Assembly: GCF_052118845.1 (NCBI RefSeq)
Contig: NZ_JBQKGJ010000020.1
Coordinates: forward strand, 1 to 64,000
Origin: Bilifractor sp002394235
Lineage (GTDB): Bacteria; Bacillota; Clostridia; Lachnospirales; Lachnospiraceae
Length of the DNA stretch: 64,000 nucleotides
Reading direction: 5' to 3'
Part shown: positions 17,447-26,168 of the stretch, in pieces
How the letters are laid out: each line of letters begins with the position of its first letter
Numbering within the stretch: position 1 is the first letter of the stretch
Translations under genes and position numbers: made by a program
Notes under the pieces: generated by a model
The model's input: only the letters and a program-made list of their open reading frames with translations
Database searches by the model: none
What the model was told of the DNA's origin: nothing

Positions 17447-18817
17447 ATGGCATTAGCAGAAGATTTACCGAAGATTGTAACTGGTCAGGTTCCGGGACCG
17501 AAGGCAAAGGCTATTCTGGACAGAAGAGATGCGGCGGTTCCAAAGGCTCTGTGCGGCCAGACTTATCCGGTCGTTATCGAGCGCGGCGCAGGCCCGATTG
17601 TGAAGGATGTTGACGGCAACGAGTTCCTTGACTGGATCGGCGGTGTGGGCGTACTGAACATCGGATATTCTCATCCGGAAGTCATCGAAGCGGTCAAGGA
17701 GCAGTCCGAGAAATATTTCCACACAATCTTCAACGTCATCTGTCATGAAGGATATATAAAGCTGGCTGAGGGACTGAACAAACTGATCCCGTGCCGCGGA
17801 GATGTGAAGAAGACCTATTTTGCAAACTCCGGTGCCGAGTGTGATGAGAACGCAATCAAGGTTGCAAAATCCTATACACACCGCGGAGGCGTGATCTGCT
17901 TCACCGGCGCTTTCCACGGACGTACAAACCTGACGATGGCACTGACCGCGAAGAAGGCATTCGCACAGGGCATGGGACCCTTCCCGGCTGAGATCTATCG
18001 TGCGCCGTATCCGTACCTGTACCGCGCACCGAAGGGATACAGCGAGGAAGAGGCGATCGAGTACTATCTGAACGGATTGAAAAAGGTATTCGACGAAGGA
18101 ATCCCGGCAAATGAAGTTGCATGTATGATTGTTGAGCCTCTTCAGGGCGAGGGCGGATTCATCCCGGCTCCGATCGAATGGGTAAAGGCGGTCCGCAAGA
18201 TCTGCGATGACAATGGAATCCTGCTGATCGCTGATGAGGTTCAGTGCGGAAACTGCCGTACCGGAAAATATTTCGCGTCTGAGTACTGGGCTGAGGCGGG
18301 AGCTGCTCCGGATATCGTTACAACCGCGAAATCTATCGCTGCAGGCATGCCGCTCAGCGCAATCACCGCAAGAGCAGAGATCATGGACGCTGTTCCGGCA
18401 GGAACCATCGGCGGTACCTATTGCGGCAACCCGGTTTCTGTCGCTGCAGGCAACAAGGTAATGGAGATCTATCTGAGAGATGACTTCCCGGCAAAGGCAA
18501 GACATATCGGCGAGATGATTATGGGAGGATACAAGGAGCTTCAGAAGAAATATCCGGTGATCGGCGATGTCCGTGGTCTTGGAGCGATGATCGGTATCGA
18601 GTTCGTAAGAGATCCGGAGACAAAGGAGCCTGCAACAAAGTTCACTGCAAACCTGATTCAGTGCGCGCTTCAGAAGGGACTTCTGATTGAGAATGCAGGA
18701 ACAGCAAGCAACATTGTTCGTTTCCTGGCACCGCTCGTAATGACAGATGAGCAGACAAAGAAAGGACTTGAGATCTTCGAGGAGTCCATCAAGGAAGCAC
18801 TTGCAATGGGTCTGTAA
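17447..18817 (+). CDS. gabT: Class III omega-aminotransferase, GabT-like
   Basis: This 456-residue PLP enzyme is close to 4-aminobutyrate aminotransferases: it moves the amino group of an omega-amino acid to 2-oxoglutarate or pyruvate, leaving a semialdehyde. Motifs are FANSGAECDENAIKVA, GAFHGRTNLTMALT, IVEPLQGEGGF, LIADEVQCG and the PLP Lys295 in TTAKSIAAGMPL, ending with GDVRGLGAMIGIEFV. The ATG is preceded by AGGAGGAAAAGAAA; an in-frame GTG at 17372 is too far upstream. It lies 201 nt after the permease-dehydrogenase fusion on the same strand. The true substrate could be GABA, 5-aminovalerate, beta-alanine or taurine. Confidence 0.85.
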   Translation: MALAEDLPKIVTGQVPGPKAKAILDRRDAAVPKALCGQTYPVVIERGAGPIVKDVDGNEFLDWIGGVGVLNIGYSHPEVIEAVKEQSEKYFHTIFNVICHEGYIKLAEGLNKLIPCRGDVKKTYFANSGAECDENAIKVAKSYTHRGGVICFTGAFHGRTNLTMALTAKKAFAQGMGPFPAEIYRAPYPYLYRAPKGYSEEEAIEYYLNGLKKVFDEGIPANEVACMIVEPLQGEGGFIPAPIEWVKAVRKICDDNGILLIADEVQCGNCRTGKYFASEYWAEAGAAPDIVTTAKSIAAGMPLSAITARAEIMDAVPAGTIGGTYCGNPVSVAAGNKVMEIYLRDDFPAKARHIGEMIMGGYKELQKKYPVIGDVRGLGAMIGIEFVRDPETKEPATKFTANLIQCALQKGLLIENAGTASNIVRFLAPLVMTDEQTKKGLEIFEESIKEALAMGL

Positions 18818-18956
18818 TCAAGGATCCGTGATGAGACCGCGCAGTCATTGAAGGGATGGAGCCGGATGAAGGTTCGCCTTATGACAGAAGAGCACGACAC
18901 CGGCTGCGCGGCATGAAGAGGGTACTTCGTACAAAATATATATATTTAACAGGGGC

Positions 18957-18995
18957 GGGAGCACGCCGGTCAGATACCGCGTGCTCCCGCTTCTT
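18957..18995 (+). terminator. Intrinsic terminator after the aminotransferase gene
   Basis: A perfect 10-bp stem GGGAGCACGC / GCGTGCTCCC with a 12-nt loop, followed by GCTTCTTCGTT. It sits 140 nt after the aminotransferase stop. Confidence 0.7.
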
Positions 18996-19002
18996 CGTTA
19001 TA

Positions 19003-19150
19003 CCTGCTGTTTTTGAAATCGGATCCGGTTTTTCAGGCACCTGCTGACTTCGAGATTGGCTCCGGTTTCTCTGATACCTGCAGAGTTCGAAATCGGATCC
19101 AGTCTCTCTGATACCTGCTGTCTCCGAAATCGCATCCGGTCTCTTACATA
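19003..19150. repeat. Four imperfect 37-bp tandem repeats
   Basis: Units begin CCTGCTG/CCTGCAG at 19003, 19040, 19077 and 19114 and carry GAAATCGGATCCGGT or variants. They fill the space between the aminotransferase terminator and the convergent PDZ gene. The 373-nt gap 18818-19190 holds otherwise only the terminator. Confidence 0.9.
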
Positions 19151-19190
19151 AGCTTCGTGTGTGACGAGCCTGGTCTGCGTTTCCAAGAGG

Positions 19191-20336
19191 TTAGCCCTGT
19201 GATTCTCCCTGTGCTTCCGCGTAGGAGATCAGTGTGGCATCGTGCGTGGAGGTCTTCCAATCATCACCGGCCTGACGCTCGATGGTGAGCTTGATCTTGT
19301 CACCGGAGGAATGTCCGGAGATGATTTTCTTGAGCTCGTCATAGGAGCTGACCGAGGTACCATCAACAGCCGTGATGATATCTCCCTCCTTAAGGCCGGC
19401 AAGAGATGCGGGGCTTCCGGAGAGGACGGTCTTGACATATACGCCGTCCGGATAACCGGAGGTATCGACATCGGTCAGGGAATCAATGTCCGCGCAGGTT
19501 ATTCCAAGGAAGCCGGCGTTTTCATTTACCGAGGAGGAATCGTCGGAACTGCTGTCCACGCTGTTCTGATCGGAATTGCCGCTGTCGGAATCATTGTCAT
19601 TACCGTTGTTTCCGGAGTTGTTTTGTCCCGGAAGCTGGAAGCCTCCGTTGTCCTGACTGAAATCAGGCAGGTTATCGGAAAGATCCGATTCGATGGATTT
19701 CTCGATCTTTGACGCTGCCCTGTCCATTGAGCTGCTTATGGCAGCCGGAATTGTCAGAGACAGGATCCCCGCTGCCACAACACCTGCGACGGCTCCGGTG
19801 AGAACGGTGAATCCGATTTTCTTCCCGGTGCCGCTGTGGTGTCTGCATCCTCCATTGGCGTAGGGATTGCTGTTCCAGGGACCATTGCCGGCATTGTTGT
19901 TCCATGGGCCATTTCCGGCAGAACCATTACTGCCATTGCCGTTCCATGGGCCGTTTCCGGCGGAACCATTACTGCCATTGCCGTTCCATGGGCCGTTTCC
20001 GGCGGAACCATTGCCGGCATTGCCGTTCCATGGGCCGTTTCCCGTAGACCCATTGCTGTTTCCGTTACTGTTCCAGGAGCTGCCGCCGTTTCCAACGTAG
20101 GGGTTGCCGTTTCCGTTATTGCTCCACGGATTGCGGCTTCCGGAGGAAGTGTCAGAGTTCTGGCTTCCCCAGGGATTGGGATTGCCCTGGTTTGTTCCGT
20201 TGTTCTGTGCGGATGAATCTGCAGCGCCATTCGCGTTATTATGGTTTGTTTCGCTGCTGTCCTGCCCCATTGCGTTACTGCTCTGGCTGCCTGTGTTGTT
20301 CTGATTCATCTCATTATTATTCTGGTCATCATACAT
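19191..20336 (-). CDS. HtrA-like membrane-anchored PDZ protein lacking a protease domain
   Basis: This 381-residue protein starts MYDDQNNNEMNQNNTGSQSS. Residues 1-165 are Asn/Gly-rich with repeated NGPWNGNGSNGSAG units, 174-200 is one membrane segment, 205-275 is an acidic Ser/Asn linker, and about 275-365 is a PDZ domain (GFLGITCADI, SPASLAGLKEGDIITAVDG). The layout copies clostridial HtrA/DegP-like proteases, but the trypsin-like domain between anchor and PDZ is absent. It may bind C-termini of misfolded exported proteins without cutting, or regulate a real HtrA; this is inference. The ATG follows GAAGGGAGACATGAATC on the minus strand. A single-gene unit convergent with the aminotransferase. 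Confidence 0.85.
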   Translation of the reverse strand: MYDDQNNNEMNQNNTGSQSSNAMGQDSSETNHNNANGAADSSAQNNGTNQGNPNPWGSQNSDTSSGSRNPWSNNGNGNPYVGNGGSSWNSNGNSNGSTGNGPWNGNAGNGSAGNGPWNGNGSNGSAGNGPWNGNGSNGSAGNGPWNNNAGNGPWNSNPYANGGCRHHSGTGKKIGFTVLTGAVAGVVAAGILSLTIPAAISSSMDRAASKIEKSIESDLSDNLPDFSQDNGGFQLPGQNNSGNNGNDNDSDSGNSDQNSVDSSSDDSSSVNENAGFLGITCADIDSLTDVDTSGYPDGVYVKTVLSGSPASLAGLKEGDIITAVDGTSVSSYDELKKIISGHSSGDKIKLTIERQAGDDWKTSTHDATLISYAEAQGESQG

Positions 20337-20486
20337 GATTCATGTCTCCCTTCGATCGGATGCAGACCTCTTTTGTTCATCCGGTTATTTTCAATATCTG
20401 TGGTATGTCAATCACATCTAATGGTTATAATAATAGAAAATAAACGTGAAAAATAAGTGAACACAGGGTGAAAATCCGATGTAGAA

Positions 20487-20536
20487 CGGAAAAGCTCCCG
20501 GCGCCGGCAGAATTGCCGGTATCCCGGAAGCTTTTT
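20487..20536 (-). terminator. Intrinsic terminator of the exporter operon
   Basis: AAGCTTCCGGG pairs with GCCGGGAGCTTTT around an inner CCGGCAATTCTGCCGG hairpin. It ends in TTTT on the minus strand and lies 21 nt after the DUF4340 stop codon. Confidence 0.75.
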
Positions 20537-20556
20537 CAGACTGCAGCCGAAGGATT

Positions 20557-21195
20557 TTAGCTGGATGCGGATGTCGACGTGGCTGAAGTGCCGGCAGCGG
20601 ATGATCCCGAGACAGCTTCCGTTGGTGTATCTTCGCTCGAAGAGGAAGATGTGGAGGCCACGAGATTCGAGGTCGTCAGGTTAAAGTCACTGTAGATCGT
20701 CGAGGATATGGTGTAGACCGTATCCGCGTCATCGACGCGCAGATAGTACTCAGAGATCTGGCTGTTGTAGTCGCCAACCTCAAGCTTATGCGTTGAGCCG
20801 TCTGAGAGGGTAATCGTGATTGTCATGACCGGACTGTCGAGACCATACTGCGTGAAGTCTGTCACATCTGTGATTTCGTTGTCCGAGCTGAGATCCGAGA
20901 GCGCATCGGTCATGGTCTTGATCTGTGTGGTATCCACCTTTTCATCCGGGAAGTCGGCAAAACTCCAGGTGTCGGTGTCAGCGTCATGATTGACGTTGAA
21001 TCCGCCGGCGTCATTGGTTGCGGTAATGTTCTTAATTCCGGAGATATCATCGTCCGAGAGGGAGAGTGCGGTATAGGAGGTACTCTTTTCAGTTGCTTCC
21101 TTGTGGGCGCTGTAAGCCTTTGCGGCAAAATAGGCGCCAATGGCGCACCCCAGAATGACCAGAAGAGTAATCAGCTGAATTTTCTGTTTTTTCAT
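20557..21195 (-). CDS. DUF4340-type membrane-anchored protein
   Basis: This 212-residue protein has one N-terminal membrane anchor (LITLLVILGCAIGAYFAA) and an extracytoplasmic domain of the DUF4340 kind: TWSFADFPDEKVDTTQIKTM, YGLDSPVMTITITLSDGST, and YYLRVDDADTVYTI. The tail (about 178-212) is low-complexity Ser/Thr/Ala. DUF4340 proteins commonly accompany Gld-type ABC exporters, as here, and their function is unknown. It is the last gene of the minus-strand exporter operon. Confidence 0.8.
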   Translation of the reverse strand: MKKQKIQLITLLVILGCAIGAYFAAKAYSAHKEATEKSTSYTALSLSDDDISGIKNITATNDAGGFNVNHDADTDTWSFADFPDEKVDTTQIKTMTDALSDLSSDNEITDVTDFTQYGLDSPVMTITITLSDGSTHKLEVGDYNSQISEYYLRVDDADTVYTISSTIYSDFNLTTSNLVASTSSSSSEDTPTEAVSGSSAAGTSATSTSASS

Positions 21196-21247
21196 TTTAT
21201 CTCATCCGTTCTAATCATAATGTCTTGTCTGCTGTTGTCTGCTGTCC

Positions 21248-21343
21248 GTGCTGTATCCGGTCCGTACTGTATCCAGTCGGTGCTGTACTCAGCCGGTGCT
21301 GCATCCAGTCGCTGCTGTATCCAGCCTGAGCTGTATATACAGC
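21248..21343. repeat. Six imperfect 16-bp tandem repeats
   Basis: GTGCTGTATCCGGTCC-like units begin at 21248, 21264, 21280, 21296, 21312 and 21328. They lie in the 210-nt gap between the permease and DUF4340 genes of the exporter operon. Confidence 0.85.
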
Positions 21344-21405
21344 CGGGTCCTGTCCTGCTTTTTTCTCTCCTTCGGGGAGGAATGCAGGGCAGGAACGGAA
21401 GCGTT

Positions 21406-23667
21406 TTATTTTTTCCTGCGGATAACCCAGATTGTGATTCCGAAGGCCAGAAGAACAACCGGGATCAGGATGACAAACAGGATGGTGAGAAGGACAGCGG
21501 TGCGTGTGGCCATGGTGATGGTGGTGTTGTCCATGGACTTTGACGGGATGGAAATCGTCGTCGTGTCGGAGGTCATAGCGCTGATCGAGCCGCTGAAGAG
21601 CGACAGGTTGGAGCCGGAAACCATCTGGTTTGCGTTATCGTTGAAGATGTACGGGGACGTATACACGACCGCCGTTGAGGTAATGGTATCTGTGCTGCTT
21701 TCCGCCGAGGAACTGCTGGATACGCTTTCCGCCGCCGAGCTTCCGGATACCGCCTCCGAGGATGACGAGGTTCCGGATACGCCGTTCGCTGTCGATGAGC
21801 TGGTCACGGTGTTGTCTGCGGCGCTTCCATCTGAACCGCTGATTGTCTTGACTGCCTTCAGACCGACGATTCGCGCGGCAAGCTGATCGCTGTCGGTTTG
21901 CTCCATGTCGGACTCGCTTGAAACACTGCTGTGCACATACGCGCTCTCTGAGGTTTGCAGAAGAGGTGTGTATGCAACCTGGCTGTTGGAGCTGTCGTAG
22001 GTGATCTCCTGAGAAAACGGCGACATGATGTATCCGTTTGTGATACCGGAGGTGATATCGTCGCTCTCCACATTCGGGAGAAGGTAGGAGGGATACTGAT
22101 AGTAGCGGCTGCTGTCGCTGTCCAGAACAACGCCGTCATTCAGCGAGATTCCAAAGTAGGACAGAAGCGCCTTGTAATTCGTCATATCGCCGGTCGCCTC
22201 ATAGTTTGTGACCGCGATGACATTTCCTCCTTTATTGAAGTAATCCTCGAGTTTCTTCAGATCGTCAGAGGACAGGTCAGAGGTCGGCGCGTTGATGATG
22301 ACTGCCTGTGCGTCATCCGGGACACTGTCGTTCTGCATGAAATCCAGATCCTGTACCGTGATGTTCATTTTGCTTACGGCATCTGTGAAAGTACTGGACA
22401 GGGCAGTTTCGTTGTGCCCGGTCAATGTGTAGATGACCGGATTGCTGTCGCTTGTGACATAGTCAATGGCAGAGGTGATCTGGCCTTCACCGTCATATCC
22501 CGTAGTTTTCTGGGAATAGGTGGTGTAATCCGTGGAGGTCTCATACACATCGCTGAAATTGACAATCTTGCTCTTGTCACCGCAGGTGACGATCAGAGAG
22601 TTCATATAGACCTTGGAAGAATCATCAGTGTACTTTTGGATAAAGGTCGGATTTTCCGCAGGATCGACGTAGCTGACCTTGATATGCTTCGATAAAGCCT
22701 CATAACTCTTCAGTGTTTTATTCAAGGTCTTGTCGGATGCACTTTCCTTGTCAAGCACATAGATTGTGACATCGTCCTTCAGGCCGGAGACGAGATTCTT
22801 CGTATCGTCGGTGAGGGAGTAGAGACGACTTGAGGTGACGTCAATATTCTGCATCGAATCCGGAAGCTTTGTGACTGCCAGGTTCACGATAACGGTGATG
22901 GCGAGAACAACGACGATCATGACCGAGCTGTACGCTCCGAAGGAGATCGTTTTTTTCGAAATAGAATACCTTCTCTTCTGGATAATCTGCGTGGTCAGGA
23001 ACAGGAAGAGCAAGATAACGGTTGCCATATAGATGATCGCGGTGATGTTCAGACTTCCGGAGAGGAAGTTCTCAAACTGCCCCCGGACATTGATGGCGGT
23101 CAGGAATTTCGTGAGTACGGTATTGGAAGAGACCATGTTCTGAATGGTCGGGATCAGATACATCACGAAGAGGAAGAGGAAAGACAGAACGGCCGCGATG
23201 ATCGGGTTTTCTGTCAGAGAGGACGCAAAAACACAAATCGCGATGCAGGCCAGTCCGTAGAGCCACATGCCGAGGATGGCGATATAATCCGATCCAAAGG
23301 ATACTTTTCCGAATGCCGACAGGATCAGAGGATAGATGCAGGTCATCAGAGTAGGAATTGTGTAGATTTCCGCCAGAGCCAGGAATTTCTGGAATACGAC
23401 CTGTCCCACGGATACCGGGGCGGTGAAGAGAATCTGGTCCGTCTTCTGGCGCTGTTCCTCAGAGAAGGAACGCATGCAGAGGATCGGCATCAGGATCAGG
23501 AAAATGATCTCGACGGTGCTGATAGTTCCCGTGATGTCTGAGCTCAGGCTCAGAAAATTATAGTTCGATACAAAAAATGACAGGAAGGCCCAGAATACGG
23601 CGATAAAAAGCCAGCCCGTTACGGAATGAAAGTTTGATTGAAAATCTTTCTTTGCAATTGCCTTCAT
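21406..23667 (-). CDS. Fused Gld-type ABC exporter: GldF permease plus GldG auxiliary domain
   Basis: This 753-residue protein joins an ABC-2 permease (about 1-245, six hydrophobic segments; SFSEEQRQKTDQILFTAPVS is the typical GldF loop) to a GldG-type ABC_transp_aux domain (about 255-715: LYSLTDDTKNLVSGLKDDV, SKHIKVSYVDPAENP, NVIAVTNYE). It ends with one C-terminal membrane helix (VILIPVVLLAFGITIWVI) and RRKK. A Ser/Glu-rich low-complexity insert precedes that last helix. In Bacteroidetes GldA/F/G form one exporter; Firmicute homologues have unknown cargo. The start overlaps the ATPase stop by one base (TGATG), so they are translationally coupled. Confidence 0.87.
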   Translation of the reverse strand: MKAIAKKDFQSNFHSVTGWLFIAVFWAFLSFFVSNYNFLSLSSDITGTISTVEIIFLILMPILCMRSFSEEQRQKTDQILFTAPVSVGQVVFQKFLALAEIYTIPTLMTCIYPLILSAFGKVSFGSDYIAILGMWLYGLACIAICVFASSLTENPIIAAVLSFLFLFVMYLIPTIQNMVSSNTVLTKFLTAINVRGQFENFLSGSLNITAIIYMATVILLFLFLTTQIIQKRRYSISKKTISFGAYSSVMIVVVLAITVIVNLAVTKLPDSMQNIDVTSSRLYSLTDDTKNLVSGLKDDVTIYVLDKESASDKTLNKTLKSYEALSKHIKVSYVDPAENPTFIQKYTDDSSKVYMNSLIVTCGDKSKIVNFSDVYETSTDYTTYSQKTTGYDGEGQITSAIDYVTSDSNPVIYTLTGHNETALSSTFTDAVSKMNITVQDLDFMQNDSVPDDAQAVIINAPTSDLSSDDLKKLEDYFNKGGNVIAVTNYEATGDMTNYKALLSYFGISLNDGVVLDSDSSRYYQYPSYLLPNVESDDITSGITNGYIMSPFSQEITYDSSNSQVAYTPLLQTSESAYVHSSVSSESDMEQTDSDQLAARIVGLKAVKTISGSDGSAADNTVTSSSTANGVSGTSSSSEAVSGSSAAESVSSSSSAESSTDTITSTAVVYTSPYIFNDNANQMVSGSNLSLFSGSISAMTSDTTTISIPSKSMDNTTITMATRTAVLLTILFVILIPVVLLAFGITIWVIRRKK

Positions 23668-24836
23668 CAGTCAGACACCTCCTTGTGATCAGAATCCGCA
23701 GGATCCGGGCTGTGCTTCGCGGCACTCTTGTCATCCGAAGCGTCGGAATCCGGGCTGTGCTTCGCGGCACTTTTGTCATCCGAAGCGTCGGAATCCGGGC
23801 TGTGCTTTGCGGCACTCTTGTCATCCGAAGCGCCGGAATCCGGGCTATGCTTTCCGGTGCGCTTGCGATCAGAAGTGGGGCGTGCGTCATCACTGGTAAG
23901 AGACAGGAAGACATCTTCCAGAGAGCGTTCGCTCTGATTCATGGACAGGAAATACATCCCAGCGCCGAATACAGCCTGGGAAATGGCCGGACGGATATCC
24001 AGCGTCTGTTCCGAGTGAATGACCGCGTGAAGCTGGAGAGGTGCGCCCTTTCCGGGATCCTTTGCGACAGAGACGTTTACGCCGGATACCAGATCAATGC
24101 GGCGAAGCGCGTCGCCCAGGGTCTGCTCATTGTCTCCGAGAACGTCGATGATGACCTCCTGCTTATGGCTCATGGCCGTGCGGAGATTCTCCGGCTTATC
24201 ACTGGCGACAAGCTGTCCCTTGTTGATAATCCATACGTAATCGCAGAGACTGCTGACGTCGGAGAGAATGTGAGAACTCAGGATGATGATGTGATCCTTC
24301 CGGAGCGTTCTGACATAGTCGAACATCTCCTTCTGCTGCTCGGGATCAAGTCCGACGGTCGGCTCGTCCAGAATGATGATCTCCGGATTGTTAATGATGG
24401 CCTGCGCCAGTCCGACACGCTGCTTATATCCCTTTGACAGGTTTTTGATCAGGCGGTTCTGCATGCCCTTTGTGCCTGTCTTCTGCATGGCATTTTCCAC
24501 GGCGCCCGCTCGGTCCGCCTTCGGGACTTCCTTCAGTTCAGCCGCGAAAAAGAGGTATTCCTTCACCGTCATATCCGGATAAACCGGAGGAATCTCGGGC
24601 AGGTAGCCGATTCTTTTCTTGGCATCCTCAGGCTGCTTCAGAATGTCGAAACCGTCGATCTTAACGGTTCCGGACGACGGCGCCAGATAGCCGGTCATCA
24701 TATTCATGGTCGTGGATTTTCCCGCGCCGTTCGGACCGAGGAAGCCGTAAATGGTGCCTTTTTCCGCTGTGAAGCTCAGGTCATTTACCGCAATGTGATC
24801 GCCGAAGCGCCGCGTCAGATGTTCAACTTCAATCAT
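23667..24836 (-). CDS. ABC transporter ATPase of the Gld-type exporter
   Basis: This 389-residue ATPase drives the permease encoded next. It has Walker A GPNGAGKST, signature LSKGYKQRVGLAQA, Walker B IIILDEPTVGLDP and the switch His in ILSSHIL. MIEVEHLTRRFGD at 24836 is taken as start because AAGGGAG precedes it; a longer frame to 25016 lacks any homology. The C-terminus is unusual: after the normal accessory domain it carries four 15-residue copies like KHSPDSDASDDKSAA (45-bp DNA repeats at about 23690-23865), a hydrophilic tail right before the coupled permease start. Confidence 0.9.
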   Translation of the reverse strand: MIEVEHLTRRFGDHIAVNDLSFTAEKGTIYGFLGPNGAGKSTTMNMMTGYLAPSSGTVKIDGFDILKQPEDAKKRIGYLPEIPPVYPDMTVKEYLFFAAELKEVPKADRAGAVENAMQKTGTKGMQNRLIKNLSKGYKQRVGLAQAIINNPEIIILDEPTVGLDPEQQKEMFDYVRTLRKDHIIILSSHILSDVSSLCDYVWIINKGQLVASDKPENLRTAMSHKQEVIIDVLGDNEQTLGDALRRIDLVSGVNVSVAKDPGKGAPLQLHAVIHSEQTLDIRPAISQAVFGAGMYFLSMNQSERSLEDVFLSLTSDDARPTSDRKRTGKHSPDSGASDDKSAAKHSPDSDASDDKSAAKHSPDSDASDDKSAAKHSPDPADSDHKEVSD

Positions 24837-25020
24837 CTCGTAACTCCCTTCATATTGTCGTGTATGCGTGAAACGGGCTCTGTTTCCCTGTGCGGGAGAA
24901 GACAGGCCGATTTTCACACCATGAAAAAGAGTAAAAAAAATATGTGTTCTTTTGTGCATGCAACTGTGAAAAAACTGTGAAGTCTGTTCCGCGCGCGATA
25001 TTTCGTACGAAAGCAATTGA

Positions 25021-25049
25021 TTGTAATGAGGCGCCGGGAGTTTTATACT
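25021..25049 (+). promoter_or_regulatory. Putative promoter of the bicupin gene
   Basis: TTGTAA, 17 nt, TATACT. This places transcription start near 25056, just before the 32-bp array. The rest of the 367-nt gap 24837-25203 shows no gene. Confidence 0.4.
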
Positions 25050-25059
25050 TATAATTATG

Positions 25060-25186
25060 GAAAGAACAGTAAGCCTGCAGGGTATGTTATAGAAAGACCA
25101 GTAACTACGCAGACGATATTATCGAAAGAATAGTAAGCACGCAGGCTATTTGTAGAAAAGGCAGTAAGCCCGCAGGGGCGATGCAA
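25060..25186 (+). repeat. Four imperfect ~32-bp tandem repeats upstream of the bicupin gene
   Basis: Units of the form GAAAGANCAGTAAG...CGCAGG start at 25060, 25092, 25124 and 25155. If the 25021 promoter is right, they form the 5' untranslated leader of the downstream gene. Confidence 0.85.
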
Positions 25187-25203
25187 GGGGAAGATCAGAC
25201 ATT

Positions 25204-25974
25204 ATGGCGCGCAGAACGATGCAATTATTATCACCGAAGGTTTTTAATGTGTATGACAGGGAGGGCTGGACCGTCCGCGATGACAGAGACGGCTGCAGAT
25301 CAGAGTACAAGCCGATGATCAATGATACGCTGAACGGTGCGGTGATCTGGTTCTCACATTACCCGGAAGGGTACTGGAAGCCGGATCACAGGCACAATTG
25401 TGCTCACGGGATCTATGTGATCGACGGAGCCCTCCAGATGGGTGAGTCTGTTTTTAAGCCGGAGACCTTTATCTGGAATCCTGCCGGTTATCCGTGCGGC
25501 CACGGGGCGGCACCGGGAAAGGACTGCCATTTTCTGTTTGTGGCAAACCGGCCGTTTGACATCGAGTTTCTGGGAGAAGAGGAATCCCGGAGGGAACGTG
25601 TCATCCAGGAGCTGAATAAGGAGGAAAATCAGCTGAGAGTTTTCCCTGCCTTCGACAGCGAGATCTGGTGTGAAAAGGAGGAGCCGATCGGCAGCCGGTT
25701 CTACGCAAAGCCGCTGCTCATCGATCACGAGACCGGGATGACGGTGGAGTATGTCCGTTTTCCGGCGGATTTTGAGAGACCTGCCCACAGATACACCTGT
25801 GCTTACGGACTTTACATCATCCGGGGCAGACTGGTGACCTCCTTCGGTGTGTGCACGAAGGGAGATTTCATCTGGTTTCCGCCGCGCTATGTCAATGAAC
25901 GGTTCCGGACCGACGATGAGGAATGCCTGGCGCTGATGATTACGAACAGGCAGTACAATGTGGTGATGATCTGA
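25204..25974 (+). CDS. Bicupin protein of unknown function
   Basis: This 256-residue soluble protein is built of two cupin-like halves. The first has HRHNCAHGIYVIDGALQMGE (about residues 63-82) and a distal FIWNPAGYPCGHG; the second has HRYTCAYGLYIIRGRLVTSF and FIWFPPRYVNERF. The His-rich strands suggest one metal site per half. Such proteins are often annotated as DUF4437/ChrR-like cupins; a dioxygenase, isomerase or sensing role cannot be chosen. The ATG follows AAGGGGAAGATCAGACATT. A methyltransferase gene follows 194 nt downstream. Confidence 0.65.
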   Translation: MARRTMQLLSPKVFNVYDREGWTVRDDRDGCRSEYKPMINDTLNGAVIWFSHYPEGYWKPDHRHNCAHGIYVIDGALQMGESVFKPETFIWNPAGYPCGHGAAPGKDCHFLFVANRPFDIEFLGEEESRRERVIQELNKEENQLRVFPAFDSEIWCEKEEPIGSRFYAKPLLIDHETGMTVEYVRFPADFERPAHRYTCAYGLYIIRGRLVTSFGVCTKGDFIWFPPRYVNERFRTDDEECLALMITNRQYNVVMI

Positions 25975-26015
25975 GAAATACTCTTCAAGGCAGGGAAGAA
26001 GCCGGTTTCATTGCA

Positions 26016-26100
26016 GATGATGTAAATCAGGGTGCCGCCGGGAGACCGGCAGAGGATGATGTAAATCAGAGTGTTCCGGGAGAAAACGTCCCGGGAGAGC
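26016..26100 (+). repeat. 39-bp direct repeat between the bicupin and methyltransferase genes
   Basis: GATGATGTAAATCAG at 26016 recurs at 26055, each followed by a CCGGGAGA block; a third CCGGGAGA block occurs near 26091. A small overlapping open frame is not convincing as a gene. Confidence 0.7.
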
Positions 26101-26168
26101 ATATGCGATTCCAGAACGTATCAAGAGCAAACACAAACATTATAAGCGATGTAAAGAAGGTCAGATGA

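Noticed and set aside
25923..26168. 81-codon gene overlapping the bicupin end
   Set aside because: It starts inside the bicupin gene, consists mainly of the 39-bp repeat, and has no ribosome site.
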